64,000 bases of DNA, taken from NCBI RefSeq assembly GCF_024172085.1, contig NZ_JAMZDZ010000001.1, forward strand, positions 3,410,001 to 3,474,000. The letters are read 5' to 3'. The first letter of the stretch is position 1, and the number at the start of each line of letters is the position of its first letter. This document shows, one piece after another, positions 17,014-26,146 of the stretch. Made by a program: the position numbers and the translations under genes. Source of the DNA: Hamadaea flava (GTDB lineage Bacteria > Actinomycetota > Actinomycetes > Mycobacteriales > Micromonosporaceae). The notes beneath the pieces are model-generated. The model saw nothing but the letters and a program-made list of their open reading frames with translations. It was not told the origin of the DNA and did no database searches.

Positions 17014-17856
17014 TCAGCTCGTGGCGATCTGCGCGGCCTCGCAAGCGGCGCGCATCGCGGGGAAGGCCTTGTTGAACGCGGCCTGCGTCGTCGAGGTCAT
17101 CATCTTGTCCACCGCGTCGACACACGCGGTGAGCAGCTTGAGCTTCTCGGCGTTCGCGTTCTTCGCGCCCTCGAGATCCTGCTTCAGCTTCTCCGCCTCA
17201 CCCTTGGTGGTGGTCAGCTGAGCCTTGAGATCCGCGAGATCCTTGGCGTCCGTCGCGGCCTGCGTGGCAGCCGCCTTCTCCTGCTTCGACGCGTCACTCG
17301 CCTTGACGAGGTAGAGCGTCGTCACCGTGCCGAGCGCCAGCACCAGCACACCGACCAGGATGGACAGGATCAGGACCGCCGGGCCCTTCTTCGGCCCGGG
17401 CGGGCCGGCCGGAACCGCCGAGTACGGCGCGCCGGTCGCGGGGTACGCCGAGGTCGGGTAGGCCGCGCCGGACACCGGCTGCGCCGGAACGGCGCTCGTC
17501 GGGTAGCCGGTGGGCGGGTTCCCCGCAACCGTCGGCTGCGCGGGCGGCACGGTCGCGCCACCCGGCTGGTACGCGGGCTGGGCGGTGGTCTGCGCGTACG
17601 CCGGCTGCGCGGGGGCCGCGGGGGGCTGCTGCACCGGCGGGTACGCCGCGGTCGGCTGCTGCGCCGGAGCCGGAGCCGGGTACGCGGGCTGCGCGGGCTG
17701 GCTCGGCGGGGTCCACGGGGACAGCGGCATGGTGTTCTCAGCGGCCGGGGCGACCGGCTGCGGCGGTACTACCGGCGCGACAGGCTGAGCAGGCTGAACC
17801 GGCTGCGGCGGCTGAGCGACCGGAGGCTGCGAAGACTCCGGCTCGGGATTGGTCAT
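17014..17856 (-). CDS. Proline-rich single-pass membrane protein with extracytoplasmic coiled coil
   Basis: This is a protein of about 280 residues of unknown function. Residues 1-150 are a low-complexity Pro/Ala/Gln/Tyr region with many PAQPAY-like units. One transmembrane helix ([16 protein letters not shown]) follows. Then comes a charged helical stretch ([25 protein letters not shown]) that should form a coiled coil, and a C-terminus with two Cys that may pair outside the cell. ATG at 17856 has GGAGGG upstream. It lies just downstream of a protease gene of the same architecture, probably co-transcribed. Confidence 0.75.
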   Translation of the reverse strand: MTNPEPESSQPPVAQPPQPVQPAQPVAPVVPPQPVAPAAENTMPLSPWTPPSQPAQPAYPAPAPAQQPTAAYPPVQQPPAAPAQPAYAQTTAQPAYQPGGATVPPAQPTVAGNPPTGYPTSAVPAQPVSGAAYPTSAYPATGAPYSAVPAGPPGPKKGPAVLILSILVGVLVLALGTVTTLYLVKASDASKQEKAAATQAATDAKDLADLKAQLTTTKGEAEKLKQDLEGAKNANAEKLKLLTACVDAVDKMMTSTTQAAFNKAFPAMRAACEAAQIATS

Positions 17857-17927
17857 TGAGTTCCCTCCGTGTGGTGGCACCGACTGGTGGCCGGTGGCCA
17901 TGACTTGCGTCGCCGCCCTCGTCGGGG

Positions 17928-19067
17928 CTAGCAGATCGTGAACTTGTCGCAGGCGATCTTGATCGGGATCGCCAGCCCGAGGCCCTCGGCATCGGTGAAC
18001 TTCGCCGAGGCGATTCCGATGACCTCGTAATTCGCGTTGATGACCGGGCCACCCGAGTTGCCGGGGTTGATCGGCGCGTCGAACTGGATGTACGGCCCGT
18101 GCTGCGTGGTCTCCTCCCGGAAGGCGCTGACCACACCGCTGGTGACGGTGTCCTTCAAACCCAGCGGCGAGCCGACGACCAGGATCTCCTGACCCGACTT
18201 GGACTCGGTGGCGGCGACCTTCAGTCCCTCGATCTTCGCCGTCGTGTGCAACTGCGCGATGTCGGCCTTCTTGTCCCCGGCCACGACGGTCGCGTCGTAC
18301 AGCTGATCGGCGTGCTCGATCTTGACCTTCTTGGTGCCGTCGTTCCAGACGTCCTCGATCACGTGGAAGTTGGTCAGCAGGTTGGTGCCGCCGTCGGAGG
18401 CGGTGCCGACCGCGAAGGCCGAGCCGATGCTCTCCGGCGTACGCACACGGAACACGCTGGGCAGCGTCTTCGCGGCGATCTTCTCGGCGTTGAACTGCGT
18501 CGCCAGCTGCTTCTCCACCGCCTCGACCCGCTTGTCGGCGGCCGACACGTCGGCGGCGGCCCGCGCCCGGGTCTCGTCCAGCTCGTTGCCGAGGCGGTTC
18601 ACTTGGTACGCCTGGAAAGCGGTCACGCCGAGCAGCAGCACGACGAGGATCAGCGCGACGACACCGGGCCAGCTGACGCGGCGTCCCCCAGGCGCGTTCA
18701 CCGGCGGCACCGGACCGCCCGGGAAACCGGACATCGGCGCGGTCGCCGGGACGGACGACAGCGGAACGGGCGGCACGTACGCCGGACGCTGCGTGGGCTG
18801 CGTCGTCATGGTGGGCTGCGTCACGTTCGGCTGCACCGGTTGCGGCGCCTGGATCGGGGCCGTCGGCTGGGCCGGCGGCGGCGATTGCCCAGCCGAAGGC
18901 GGCGGTGCCTGGTAACCGTTACCGGTCACCGGCGGCGGCGCATACGCCGGACGCTGGTTCGGAACAGGCGATTGTCCTACCGAAGGCGGCTGCGAAACTG
19001 GCTCCACCCTAGGCGGAAAGGGCCCATATGGCGGCTGTGGCTGCGTCGGATCCGAGCCCGTCGTCAT
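17928..19067 (-). CDS. Membrane-anchored trypsin-like serine protease with proline-rich N-terminus
   Basis: This 379-residue protein has a Pro/Gln-rich N-terminal region (1-128), one transmembrane helix (about 132-151), a short coiled coil (160-195) and an extracytoplasmic chymotrypsin-fold domain. The triad is His235 (TNFHVIED), Asp269 (KADIAQL) and Ser338 (NPGNSGGPV), all intact. It has no PDZ domain, unlike HtrA/DegP. ATG at 19067 is preferred, with GGGAGG upstream; a GTG lies at 19085. The next gene downstream encodes another proline-rich membrane protein that could be its partner or substrate. Confidence 0.88.
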   Translation of the reverse strand: MTTGSDPTQPQPPYGPFPPRVEPVSQPPSVGQSPVPNQRPAYAPPPVTGNGYQAPPPSAGQSPPPAQPTAPIQAPQPVQPNVTQPTMTTQPTQRPAYVPPVPLSSVPATAPMSGFPGGPVPPVNAPGGRRVSWPGVVALILVVLLLGVTAFQAYQVNRLGNELDETRARAAADVSAADKRVEAVEKQLATQFNAEKIAAKTLPSVFRVRTPESIGSAFAVGTASDGGTNLLTNFHVIEDVWNDGTKKVKIEHADQLYDATVVAGDKKADIAQLHTTAKIEGLKVAATESKSGQEILVVGSPLGLKDTVTSGVVSAFREETTQHGPYIQFDAPINPGNSGGPVINANYEVIGIASAKFTDAEGLGLAIPIKIACDKFTIC

Positions 19068-19233
19068 GTCAAGAGCCTCCCCCACTCGTGATCACCGACC
19101 CGCAGAAGGTACCGGTTACCGGTCATTCTGTCTTCCCCTTTCAAGTCCCGCATCGGGCCCGTTCCGAGTGAGCTTCGCAACTCGTCGGCTCGACGCGCCG
19201 CACCGGCTGACCCACCACCGCATGGCGTACCCG

Positions 19234-19239
19234 TAGGTT
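19234..19239 (+). promoter_or_regulatory. Putative -10 box of a leaderless RNase D gene
   Basis: TAGGTT ends six bases before the GTG at 19246, with no Shine-Dalgarno between them, which fits leaderless transcription. Confidence 0.5.
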
Positions 19240-19245
19240 GTTCAT

Positions 19246-20604
19246 GTGACCGACGACGAAACCGTGCTGCGGCGTCGGGTCCGCACGCGCGACGGCGGCG
19301 GCAACTCCAACGACGCAGCGGCCCCGGACGGGGTTCCGCCCAAGCTGTTGACCGAGCCCGCCGAGGGGACTCCGCAGCCCGTGACCAGCCCCGCCGAGCT
19401 GGAACAGGTGATCGCGAGGTTCGCGGCCGGGACCGGACCGGTGGCGATCGACGCCGAGCGGGCCTCCGGCTACCGCTACAGCCAGCGCGCCTACCTGGTC
19501 CAGTTGCGCCGTCAGGGCGCCGGGACCACGCTGATCGACCCCATCCCGTTGGGCGATCTGTCCGGTTTGGACGCTGCCCTGGCCGACACCGAGTGGGTGC
19601 TGCACGCCGCCAGCCAGGACCTCCCCTGCCTGGCCGAGCTGGGATTGCGGCCGCGGAAGCTGTTCGACACCGAGCTGGCCGCCCGGCTGGCCGGATTCGA
19701 GCGGGTCGGGCTGGCCGCGCTGACCGAGAACCTTCTGGGCTACACGCTGGAGAAGCATCACTCGGCGGCGGACTGGTCCAGCCGTCCGCTGCCCGAGTCG
19801 TGGCTGACCTATGCCGCGCTGGACGTCGAGTTGCTGGTCGAGCTGCGGGACGCGCTCGTCACCGTGCTCGCCGAGCAGGGCAAGACGGCGTACGCCGCAC
19901 AGGAGTTCGCCGCCCTCGTGGTGAGCGGCGCACAGCCGCCGAAGCCGCGGACCGACCCTTGGCGGCGTACCTCGGGGATGCATCGGGTGCGGGGCGCCCG
20001 GGCGCAGGCTCGCGTCCGCTCCCTCTGGTACGCCCGCGACCAGATCGCCCAGCGCCGGGACACCGCGCCGGGCCGGGTGCTGCCCGACTCCTCGATCGTG
20101 GCGGCGGCCGAGATGGATCCGAAGTCCGAACGGGATCTGTTGCTGCTGCCCGGTTTCGGCGGCCGATCGACCCGACGGCTGGCCGGGACCTGGTTGGACG
20201 CGCTGTCGGAGGCCAGAGCGCTGCCGGACACGGCGCTGCCGACGACCCCGCCGTACGAGGGCCCGCCTCCGCCGCACCGGTGGGCCGAACGCGACCCCGC
20301 CGCGGCTGCCCGGCTCGTCCGCGCGCGGGAGGTCGTGGCCCGCGTCGCCGGCGGGCTGTCCATGCCCCCGGAGAACCTGATCACCCCGGAGTACGTCCGC
20401 CGGCTCGCCTGGGAGCCGCCCACCGACCTGAGCACGGTGGGCGACCTGCTGGCCCAGTTCGGCGCCCGGCCTTGGCAGCGCGAGCTGCTGGCGGAGGACC
20501 TGGCCAAGGCGCTGGCGCCGGACGAGAGCCCGGACAGTCCGTCAGACGAGGCTTCAGACGGGGCTTCGGGCGAGGCAGCGGAAGGCACTGAAACCTCACA
20601 GTGA
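19246..20604 (+). CDS. rnd: Ribonuclease D (3'-5' exoribonuclease with HRDC domain)
   Basis: RNase D trims RNA 3' ends, for example tRNA precursors. The 452-residue protein has a DEDDy exonuclease domain: Exo I VAIDAERASGYRYS (Asp69, Glu71), Exo II HAASQDLPCL and Exo III LTYAALDVELL with Tyr and Asp. It is followed by an HRDC domain (LWYARDQIAQRRD..PGRVLPDSSI) and a less conserved C-terminal extension rich in Ser/Asp/Glu. The first 40 residues are variable. It starts with GTG, probably leaderless. Confidence 0.93.
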   Translation: MTDDETVLRRRVRTRDGGGNSNDAAAPDGVPPKLLTEPAEGTPQPVTSPAELEQVIARFAAGTGPVAIDAERASGYRYSQRAYLVQLRRQGAGTTLIDPIPLGDLSGLDAALADTEWVLHAASQDLPCLAELGLRPRKLFDTELAARLAGFERVGLAALTENLLGYTLEKHHSAADWSSRPLPESWLTYAALDVELLVELRDALVTVLAEQGKTAYAAQEFAALVVSGAQPPKPRTDPWRRTSGMHRVRGARAQARVRSLWYARDQIAQRRDTAPGRVLPDSSIVAAAEMDPKSERDLLLLPGFGGRSTRRLAGTWLDALSEARALPDTALPTTPPYEGPPPPHRWAERDPAAAARLVRAREVVARVAGGLSMPPENLITPEYVRRLAWEPPTDLSTVGDLLAQFGARPWQRELLAEDLAKALAPDESPDSPSDEASDGASGEAAEGTETSQ

Positions 20605-20611
20605 CCCGACC

Positions 20612-20623
20612 TACCGGCCGGTA
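20612..20623. promoter_or_regulatory. 12-bp palindrome over the fadAB promoter
   Basis: TACCGGCCGGTA is a perfect palindrome. A -10-like TAACAT follows at 20636-20641, so the palindrome occupies the -35 region of a promoter for fadA (start 20673). It looks like the operator of a TetR- or GntR-type lipid regulator encoded elsewhere. Confidence 0.45.
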
Positions 20624-20672
20624 ACTACTCGCGGGTAACATCGGGGGTGTCCAACCACTCCTAGGAGGCGCT

Positions 20673-21869
20673 GTGCCCCGCAACGTCCGCGATGTCGTCT
20701 TCGTCGACGGCGTACGCACTCCGTTCGGCAAGGCCGGGGGTGTCTACGCGCAGACTCGCGCCGACGACCTCGTCATCCGATGCATCCGTGAACTGCTCGC
20801 CCGCAACCCGCAGCTGCCGCCCGAGCGCGTCGAGGAGGTGGCCGTCGCCGCGACCACTCAGATCGGCGACCAGGGCCTGACCCTCGGCCGGACCGCCTCC
20901 CTGCTGGCCGGCCTGCCCAAGACCACGCCCGGCTATTCGATCGACCGGATGTGCGCGGGCGCGATGACCGCGGTCACCACCGTCGCGGGCAGCATCGCGA
21001 TGGGCGCCATCGACGTCGCGATCGCCGGCGGCGTCGAGCACATGGGCCGCCACCCGATGGGCGAGGGCGTCGACCCGAACCCGCGTTTCCTGGCCGAGAA
21101 GGTCGTCGACCAGTCCGCCCTCGTCATGGGTGCGACGGCGGAGAACCTGCACGACCGCCTCCCCGAGGTCACCAAGGAGCGCGCCGACCGGTTCGGTCTT
21201 CGCTCGCAGGAGAAGACGGCCGCCGCGTACGCCGCGGGCAAGCTCCAGCCTGATCTGGTGCCGATCGCCGTCCGCGACGAGAACGGCGCCTGGGGTCTGT
21301 CGACTGTGGATGAAGCGCCCCGGCAGACCAGCCTGGAGAAGCTCGCCACCCTGAAGACCCCGTTCCGGCCGCACGGCCGGGTGACCGCGGGCAACGCCGC
21401 CGGCCTGAACGACGGCGCGACCGCGTGCCTGCTCGCCTCCGGCGAGGCGGCCGAGGAACTCGGCCTGCCGGTGGCGATGAAGCTGGTCAGCTACGGCTTC
21501 GTCGGCGTGGAGCCGGAGGTCATGGGTTACGGCCCGATCCCCTCTACCGAGAAGGCGCTCAAGGTCGCCGGGCTCACCATCGACGACATCGGCCTGTTCG
21601 AGCTGAACGAGGCGTTCGCCGTACAGGTCCTGGCCTTCCTGGACCACTTCGGGATCAAGGACGACGACCCCCGGGTCAACCCGTGGGGCGGCTCGATCGC
21701 GGTCGGGCACCCGCTCGCGTCCAGCGGCGTACGCCTCATGACGCAGCTGGCCCGGCAGTTCGCCGAGCACCCCGAGGTCCGCTACGGCATCACCGCCATG
21801 TGCATCGGCATCGGCATGGGCGGCACGGTCATCTGGGAGAACCCCCACTTCACTGGAGAGTCGGCATGA
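20673..21869 (+). CDS. fadA: Acetyl-CoA acyltransferase (thiolase), beta-oxidation
   Basis: This thiolase cleaves 3-ketoacyl-CoA to acetyl-CoA and a shortened acyl-CoA. The 398-residue protein has the nucleophile Cys94 in RMCAGAM, FELNEAFAVQ, the catalytic His in GHPLASSG (near 346) and the second Cys in MCIGIGMGG (near 377). GTG at 20673 follows a clear AGGAGG. Its stop overlaps the start of fadB (ATGA), so the trifunctional enzyme subunits are made in step. The Ile in CIGIGMGG replaces the more usual Gly. Confidence 0.94.
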   Translation: MPRNVRDVVFVDGVRTPFGKAGGVYAQTRADDLVIRCIRELLARNPQLPPERVEEVAVAATTQIGDQGLTLGRTASLLAGLPKTTPGYSIDRMCAGAMTAVTTVAGSIAMGAIDVAIAGGVEHMGRHPMGEGVDPNPRFLAEKVVDQSALVMGATAENLHDRLPEVTKERADRFGLRSQEKTAAAYAAGKLQPDLVPIAVRDENGAWGLSTVDEAPRQTSLEKLATLKTPFRPHGRVTAGNAAGLNDGATACLLASGEAAEELGLPVAMKLVSYGFVGVEPEVMGYGPIPSTEKALKVAGLTIDDIGLFELNEAFAVQVLAFLDHFGIKDDDPRVNPWGGSIAVGHPLASSGVRLMTQLARQFAEHPEVRYGITAMCIGIGMGGTVIWENPHFTGESA

Positions 21870-23929
21870 GCTTCCCTTCTGAGGTAGTGACCCACGCGAA
21901 GCTTCGGCTGACCGCCGTACCGGGGCTGGACAAGCCCGCCGCGATCATCACGCTCGACAACGGCTTCGACCACACCAAACCCAACACGATGGGTCCGGGC
22001 GGTCTGGCCAGCCTGAACGCCGCGATCGACGAGGCGCTCGCCGCTCAGCCCGCGTTCGTCGCGGTCACCGGCAAGCCGTACATCTTCTGCGTCGGCGCCG
22101 ACATCACCGGCATCCCGGCCGTCACCGAACGGTCCCAGGCCGCCGAGATCGAGGCCCTGGGCCACCAGGTGTACGCGAAACTGCGTACCGCGCCGGTGCC
22201 GACCTTCGCGTTCGTCAACGGCGCGGCGATGGGCGGCGGTCTGGAGCTGGCCCTGCACTGCCAGTACCGCACGCTGTCGGCCGGCGCGGCGGCGCTGTCG
22301 CTGCCCGAGGTCAGCCTGGGTCTGATCCCCGGCTGGGGCGGCTCGCAGCTGCTGCCGAACCTGATCGGCGTCGTCGGCGCGGCCCAGGTGATCGTGCAGA
22401 ACCCGCTTATGATGAACAAGCAGCTCCGCCCGAAGCAGGCGGTCGAACTGGGCATCGCGGACGCCCTCTTCGAACCGGCCGACTTCCTGGAGCGGTCGCT
22501 GCTCTGGGCGGCGTCCGTCGTCACTGGACAGACGACGGTCGAGCGGCCGGAGATCGACCGGGACATGTGGGACGCGGTCGTCTACTTCGCGCGTACCGAA
22601 TTGGACTCCAAGATCCACGGCGCGTCGCCGGCGGCGACCAAGGCGCTGGATCTGTTGGCGCTGGCCAAGGACGGCGTGACCGAGGCGGGCTTCGCCGCGG
22701 AGCGCGAGGCGGCCACGGACCTGATCATGTCCGACGAGCTGCGGGCCGGCATCTACTCGTTCGACCTCGTGCAGCGGCGGGCCAAGCGCCCGGCCGGTGC
22801 CCCGGACCGCTCGCTGGCCCGGGACGTCGGCAAGGTCGGCGTGGTCGGCGCGGGCCTGATGGCCTCGCAGCTGGCGCTGCTGTTCGCCCGCCGGCTCGAG
22901 GTGCCCGTCGTGATCACCGACCTCGACCAGGAGCGGGTCGACAAGGGCCTGGCCTACGTCCAGGCCGAGATCGCCAAGTCGGTGGCCAAGGGGCGGCTCA
23001 CCGAGCTGAAGGCGGCCAAGCTGCGGACCCTCGTCACGGGCACCGTGGACAAGGCGGCCGGATTCGCCGACGCCGACTTCGTCATCGAGGCCGTCTTCGA
23101 GGAACTCGGCGTCAAGAAGAAGGTCTGGGCCGAGATCGAGGAGATCGTCTCGCCGGAGACGATCCTCGCGACCAACACCTCCTCGCTGTCGGTCAGCGCG
23201 ATGGGCGCCGACCTGAAGCACCCGGAGCGCCTGGTCGGCTTCCACTTCTTCAACCCGGTCGCAGTGATGCCGCTGCTGGAGATCATCCGCGCCGAGCACA
23301 CGAACGACGTCACCCTGGCGACCGCGTTCGCCCTGGGCAAGCAGCTCAAGAAGTCGTGCGTACTGGTGAAGGACGCGCCCGCGTTCGTCTTCAACCGCAT
23401 CCTGACCCGGTTCTTCGGCGAGATCTACAACGCCATCGACCTGGGTACTCCGCTGGAGGTGGCCAACACCGCGCTCGACCCGCTCGGCCTGCCGATGCGG
23501 CCGCTGGAGCTGCTCCAGCTGGTCGGCCCGGCGGTCGCCGCCCACGTCGGCAAGACGATGCACGTGGCGTACCCGGAGCGGTTCAAGGTCTCCCCCAGCA
23601 TGGAGAAGATCGTGGCCGCCGGGCAGCCGCTGCTGGTCGACGACGAGATCAACCCGGCCGTGGTCGAGTTGCTGGCGGGCGGGCAGACCCCGCTCACCTC
23701 CGACGAGGTACGCGAGCGCGCGCTCGCGGCCCTGGCCGAGGAGATCCGGATCATGCTGGACGAGGGCGTGGTGGCCGACTCGGCCGACATCGACCTGTGC
23801 CTCATCCTCGGTGGCGGCTGGCCGTTCTGGCTCGGCGGCATCACGCCGTACCTGGACCGGACCGGCGTCTCCGAGAAGGTCACCGGTCGCCGGTTCGCCC
23901 CGGCGGGCGTCGCGACGCTGCCCGCATGA
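21866..23929 (+). CDS. fadB: Enoyl-CoA hydratase/3-hydroxyacyl-CoA dehydrogenase, FadB-like
   Basis: This 687-residue bifunctional enzyme hydrates enoyl-CoA and oxidises the 3-hydroxyacyl-CoA. The N-terminal crotonase half has the oxyanion segment NGAAMGGGLELALHC and the second Glu in LPEVSLGLIPGWGG. The NAD-binding half begins VGVVGAGLMASQLA near residue 325, and the dehydrogenase active site reads GFHFFNPVAVMPLLE. The C-terminal helical domains are complete. It overlaps fadA by 4 bp and is followed by a strong terminator, so fadAB is a two-gene operon. Confidence 0.94.
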   Translation: MSFPSEVVTHAKLRLTAVPGLDKPAAIITLDNGFDHTKPNTMGPGGLASLNAAIDEALAAQPAFVAVTGKPYIFCVGADITGIPAVTERSQAAEIEALGHQVYAKLRTAPVPTFAFVNGAAMGGGLELALHCQYRTLSAGAAALSLPEVSLGLIPGWGGSQLLPNLIGVVGAAQVIVQNPLMMNKQLRPKQAVELGIADALFEPADFLERSLLWAASVVTGQTTVERPEIDRDMWDAVVYFARTELDSKIHGASPAATKALDLLALAKDGVTEAGFAAEREAATDLIMSDELRAGIYSFDLVQRRAKRPAGAPDRSLARDVGKVGVVGAGLMASQLALLFARRLEVPVVITDLDQERVDKGLAYVQAEIAKSVAKGRLTELKAAKLRTLVTGTVDKAAGFADADFVIEAVFEELGVKKKVWAEIEEIVSPETILATNTSSLSVSAMGADLKHPERLVGFHFFNPVAVMPLLEIIRAEHTNDVTLATAFALGKQLKKSCVLVKDAPAFVFNRILTRFFGEIYNAIDLGTPLEVANTALDPLGLPMRPLELLQLVGPAVAAHVGKTMHVAYPERFKVSPSMEKIVAAGQPLLVDDEINPAVVELLAGGQTPLTSDEVRERALAALAEEIRIMLDEGVVADSADIDLCLILGGGWPFWLGGITPYLDRTGVSEKVTGRRFAPAGVATLPA

Positions 23930-23983
23930 GCTGACTGCACTCCTGGCGGCTCGCGCAAGCGTTCCCCAGCCCATCCCCTTCCC

Positions 23984-24018
23984 GCCGCGCGGCTCCCCGT
24001 GAGCCGCGCGGCACTTTT
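23984..24018 (+). terminator. Rho-independent terminator after fadAB
   Basis: GCCGCGCGGCTC (23984-23995) pairs perfectly with 24001-24012 across a 5-base loop and is followed by ACTTTTCT. It ends the fadAB message and separates it from the phzF-like gene. Confidence 0.9.
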
Positions 24019-24072
24019 CTGCGCCCGTTGGGCGGCGGGCTTCCTCGTCGCGTCCGGCGGAGAAACCCGCCG

Positions 24073-24078
24073 TAGAGT
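24073..24078 (+). promoter_or_regulatory. Putative -10 box of a leaderless phzF-like gene
   Basis: TAGAGT ends seven bases before the GTG at 24086, the same spacing seen at other leaderless candidates in this window. Confidence 0.45.
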
Positions 24079-24085
24079 CGATCTC

Positions 24086-24859
24086 GTGACGATCGTGGAC
24101 GCCTGCCTCCGGGACGGCCGCGGCGGTTCGCCGACCACGGTGCTGGCCGAGGCGGGCCTGGCCGATGCCGAGCGCCGGGCGATAGCCATCCACAATGGAA
24201 CGTCGCACGCCGTCTTCGTCGACGTACGCCAGACCGACGTAGCCCTTCGATTCTTCACCAGCGCCGGCGAACTTCCGGCGTGCGGGCACGGAACGGTCGC
24301 GGCGTTGGCGTACCTGGCCGACCGATTCGGCGAGCGGGACTTCCAGCTGCGTACGCGCGACCGGTCGTTCGTCGGCCGAGCGACCGACCACGGGTACTGG
24401 TTCGACGCCGGTCCGGTCGACCTTCGGGAACCGGCTCCGGCGGAGTGCGACGGCGTACTCGCGGCGCTGGGCGCGACCCCAGCAGGCGGACTGTGCGTCG
24501 CCTCCGTCGGGCGGCCGCGCCTGCTCGTCCCGGTCGCCACACCGACGGTCCTCGCCGGACTGACGCCTGACCTCGACCGGCTCCGGACCGTGTGCGACCA
24601 CTTAGGACTACTCGGCTGCTACGTCTACAGCGTTCCATCGGGCGGCCGGGCGGCGGCCCGGATGTTCGCCCCGTCGATCGGCGTACCGGAGGACATCGCC
24701 AACGCCAACAGCACCAGCTGCCTGGCGGCGTACCTGGCTCGGGACGGGGAGGCCGCCATCACGGTGGACATGGGCGACGCTTTGGGCGTACCAGCTGCTA
24801 TTGAAGCTGAAGCGCGGCGGACCGGAGTCTGGGTCGGCGGCGCGGCGGCCCTCAGGTAG
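24086..24859 (+). CDS. PhzF-family isomerase/epimerase
   Basis: This 257-residue protein belongs to the PhzF/diaminopimelate-epimerase fold. Family motifs are VDACLRDGRGGSPTTV at the N-terminus, FFTSAGELPACGHGTVAAL, and ANANSTSCLAAYL near the C-terminus. The substrate is unknown; most PhzF proteins outside phenazine clusters are uncharacterised. GTG at 24086 puts the start at the expected VDA motif; a longer frame to 23999 runs through the fadAB terminator and is unlikely. The 3' end overlaps the convergent marR gene by 8 bp. Confidence 0.85.
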   Translation: MTIVDACLRDGRGGSPTTVLAEAGLADAERRAIAIHNGTSHAVFVDVRQTDVALRFFTSAGELPACGHGTVAALAYLADRFGERDFQLRTRDRSFVGRATDHGYWFDAGPVDLREPAPAECDGVLAALGATPAGGLCVASVGRPRLLVPVATPTVLAGLTPDLDRLRTVCDHLGLLGCYVYSVPSGGRAAARMFAPSIGVPEDIANANSTSCLAAYLARDGEAAITVDMGDALGVPAAIEAEARRTGVWVGGAAALR

Positions 24860-25289
24860 GCAGGCCGTTCTCCCCGGCCAGGACGCCGAGCGCGGTGGCC
24901 AGCTGGACCCGCTGGTCGGCCGAGAGCGAAGCGGTCAGCTCGGCGTCGAGATCCTGCGCGAGCTTGGCGCACTGCGTGAGCAGCTTGCGCCCCCGCGCGG
25001 TCAGCGTGAGCACCATGCGCCGCCGGTCACCGGCATCCCTCGTCCGCGCGATCGCCCCGATCGCCTCCAGATGATCCGCGAGCGTGACCATCAGGCTGGG
25101 CGCGACCCCCGTCAGGCCCGCCAGCTCCTGCTGGCTGGCGGGCGGCCCGGCGGCGAGCGCGGTCAGCACGCCGACGTGCTTAGGCTTGAGATCCAGGTCG
25201 GCGATCTTCGCCGTGAACCGGTCCGTGACCAGCGCGCCCAGCGTGCCGAGCCGGAAGGTCACGGTCGCCGGCATTCCGATGTCGCTCAC
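24852..25289 (-). CDS. MarR-family transcriptional regulator
   Basis: This regulator has 145 residues and a winged helix: SQQELAGLTGVAPSLMVTLADHLEAIGAIART, then DAGDRRRMVLTLTARGRKLL, the MarR wing. It is the last gene of a three-gene minus-strand operon. The GTG at 25289 overlaps the stop of the upstream gene by 4 bp. Palindromic AATCATTC/GAATGATT sites stand upstream of the first gene (26147-26185) and are a good candidate for its operator. The ligand is unknown, perhaps a small aromatic compound. Confidence 0.85.
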   Translation of the reverse strand: MSDIGMPATVTFRLGTLGALVTDRFTAKIADLDLKPKHVGVLTALAAGPPASQQELAGLTGVAPSLMVTLADHLEAIGAIARTRDAGDRRRMVLTLTARGRKLLTQCAKLAQDLDAELTASLSADQRVQLATALGVLAGENGLPT

Positions 25290-25780
25290 GCGGGTAATGC
25301 TAGGCCCGCCCGTTCGCGTGCTCCGGCGGACGCCGCCGCGACCAGCCCGAACGCGCTGATCGCCAGGGCCGTCCGGAGAAGGTGGAAGGTCACCCACGGA
25401 CTTTCGAACGCCTCGCGGAGCGCGGCCGGATCGCCGGCCTCGGTCAGCTGACCGTTCAGGGGAACGTTGCCCAGCAAGGTCACCGCGACAGTCGCCACCG
25501 AGCAGGCGAGCGCGGCGGCGAGCAGGATCGCGGTACGCCGCTGCGCACGGTGCATGACCAGGGCGGCGATGCCGAGCACCACCGGACCGGCGAAGATCAG
25601 CGCGAACGGGACGCTCGGCGTGGCCTCGTTCACCGAGCGCATGGCCTCGACGAAGGTCTTGTCATCCGTCCCGGCGAGACCGGGCATCACCGTGAGCGCG
25701 TACGCGACACAGAACCCCGCGTACAGGCCGGACAGGATCGTGGCGAGCCCCAGAACCCAGGTACGCGTCCGCATGATCAC
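25286..25780 (-). CDS. DUF1772 (anthrone oxygenase-like) membrane protein
   Basis: This 164-residue protein has four predicted transmembrane helices. The arrangement VLGLATILSGLYAGFCVAYALTVMPGL, then FVEAMRSVNEA, then NVPLNGQL and FESPWVTFHLLRT, matches DUF1772, a family that includes anthrone oxygenase-like proteins. The actual activity is not known. GTG at 25780 overlaps the upstream stop (GTGA); ATG at 25774 is also possible. It lies between a small membrane protein gene and the marR gene in one operon. Confidence 0.8.
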   Translation of the reverse strand: MIMRTRTWVLGLATILSGLYAGFCVAYALTVMPGLAGTDDKTFVEAMRSVNEATPSVPFALIFAGPVVLGIAALVMHRAQRRTAILLAAALACSVATVAVTLLGNVPLNGQLTEAGDPAALREAFESPWVTFHLLRTALAISAFGLVAAASAGARERAGLALPA

Positions 25781-26136
25781 GCCACCGCCAGGTAGACCGC
25801 GGACGCCAGGTGCACGGTCGCGCCGACCGTCGACGCGACCGTCATGCCCCAGATGCGCCGCCGGAACCCGATGACGCCGTCACCCGCCTGTACCAGCCCC
25901 AGCAGCACCAACAACGCGGTCAACGCCACGCCCTCCGGTCGCGTCGCGAAGAGGACCAGCGCCATCGCACTCAACGGAACCGCGCGGACGGCGTACATCT
26001 GGGCGAAGTACGTCACGCCGGGCGTCACCGCCGCCGCCGGACCGATCGCGAGAGTCGGCCGGGCCACCCCCAGTACGCCCGCCGCCCCAGCCCCAAGCGC
26101 GAGCAGGGCGTTCAGGATCAGAATCGCAGTCATCAC
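25777..26136 (-). CDS. Small four-helix membrane protein (DUF4267-like)
   Basis: This 119-residue protein has four hydrophobic helices. A conserved-looking loop TYFAQMYAVRAVPLSAMAL and the end VIGFRRRIWGMTVASTVGATVHLASA resemble DUF4267 proteins, but the assignment is tentative. It is the first gene of the operon under the AATCATTC sites. Tandem GTG/ATG starts lie at 26136 and 26133, with GGAG upstream. Confidence 0.7.
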   Translation of the reverse strand: MMTAILILNALLALGAGAAGVLGVARPTLAIGPAAAVTPGVTYFAQMYAVRAVPLSAMALVLFATRPEGVALTALLVLLGLVQAGDGVIGFRRRIWGMTVASTVGATVHLASAVYLAVA

Positions 26137-26146
26137 GCATCTCCAG

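Noticed and set aside
21782-24601. Minus-strand open frame of 939 codons opposite fadAB
   Set aside because: Antisense shadow: it runs across the fadB-phzF terminator and has the Arg/Gly/Ala-rich make-up of a frame artefact.
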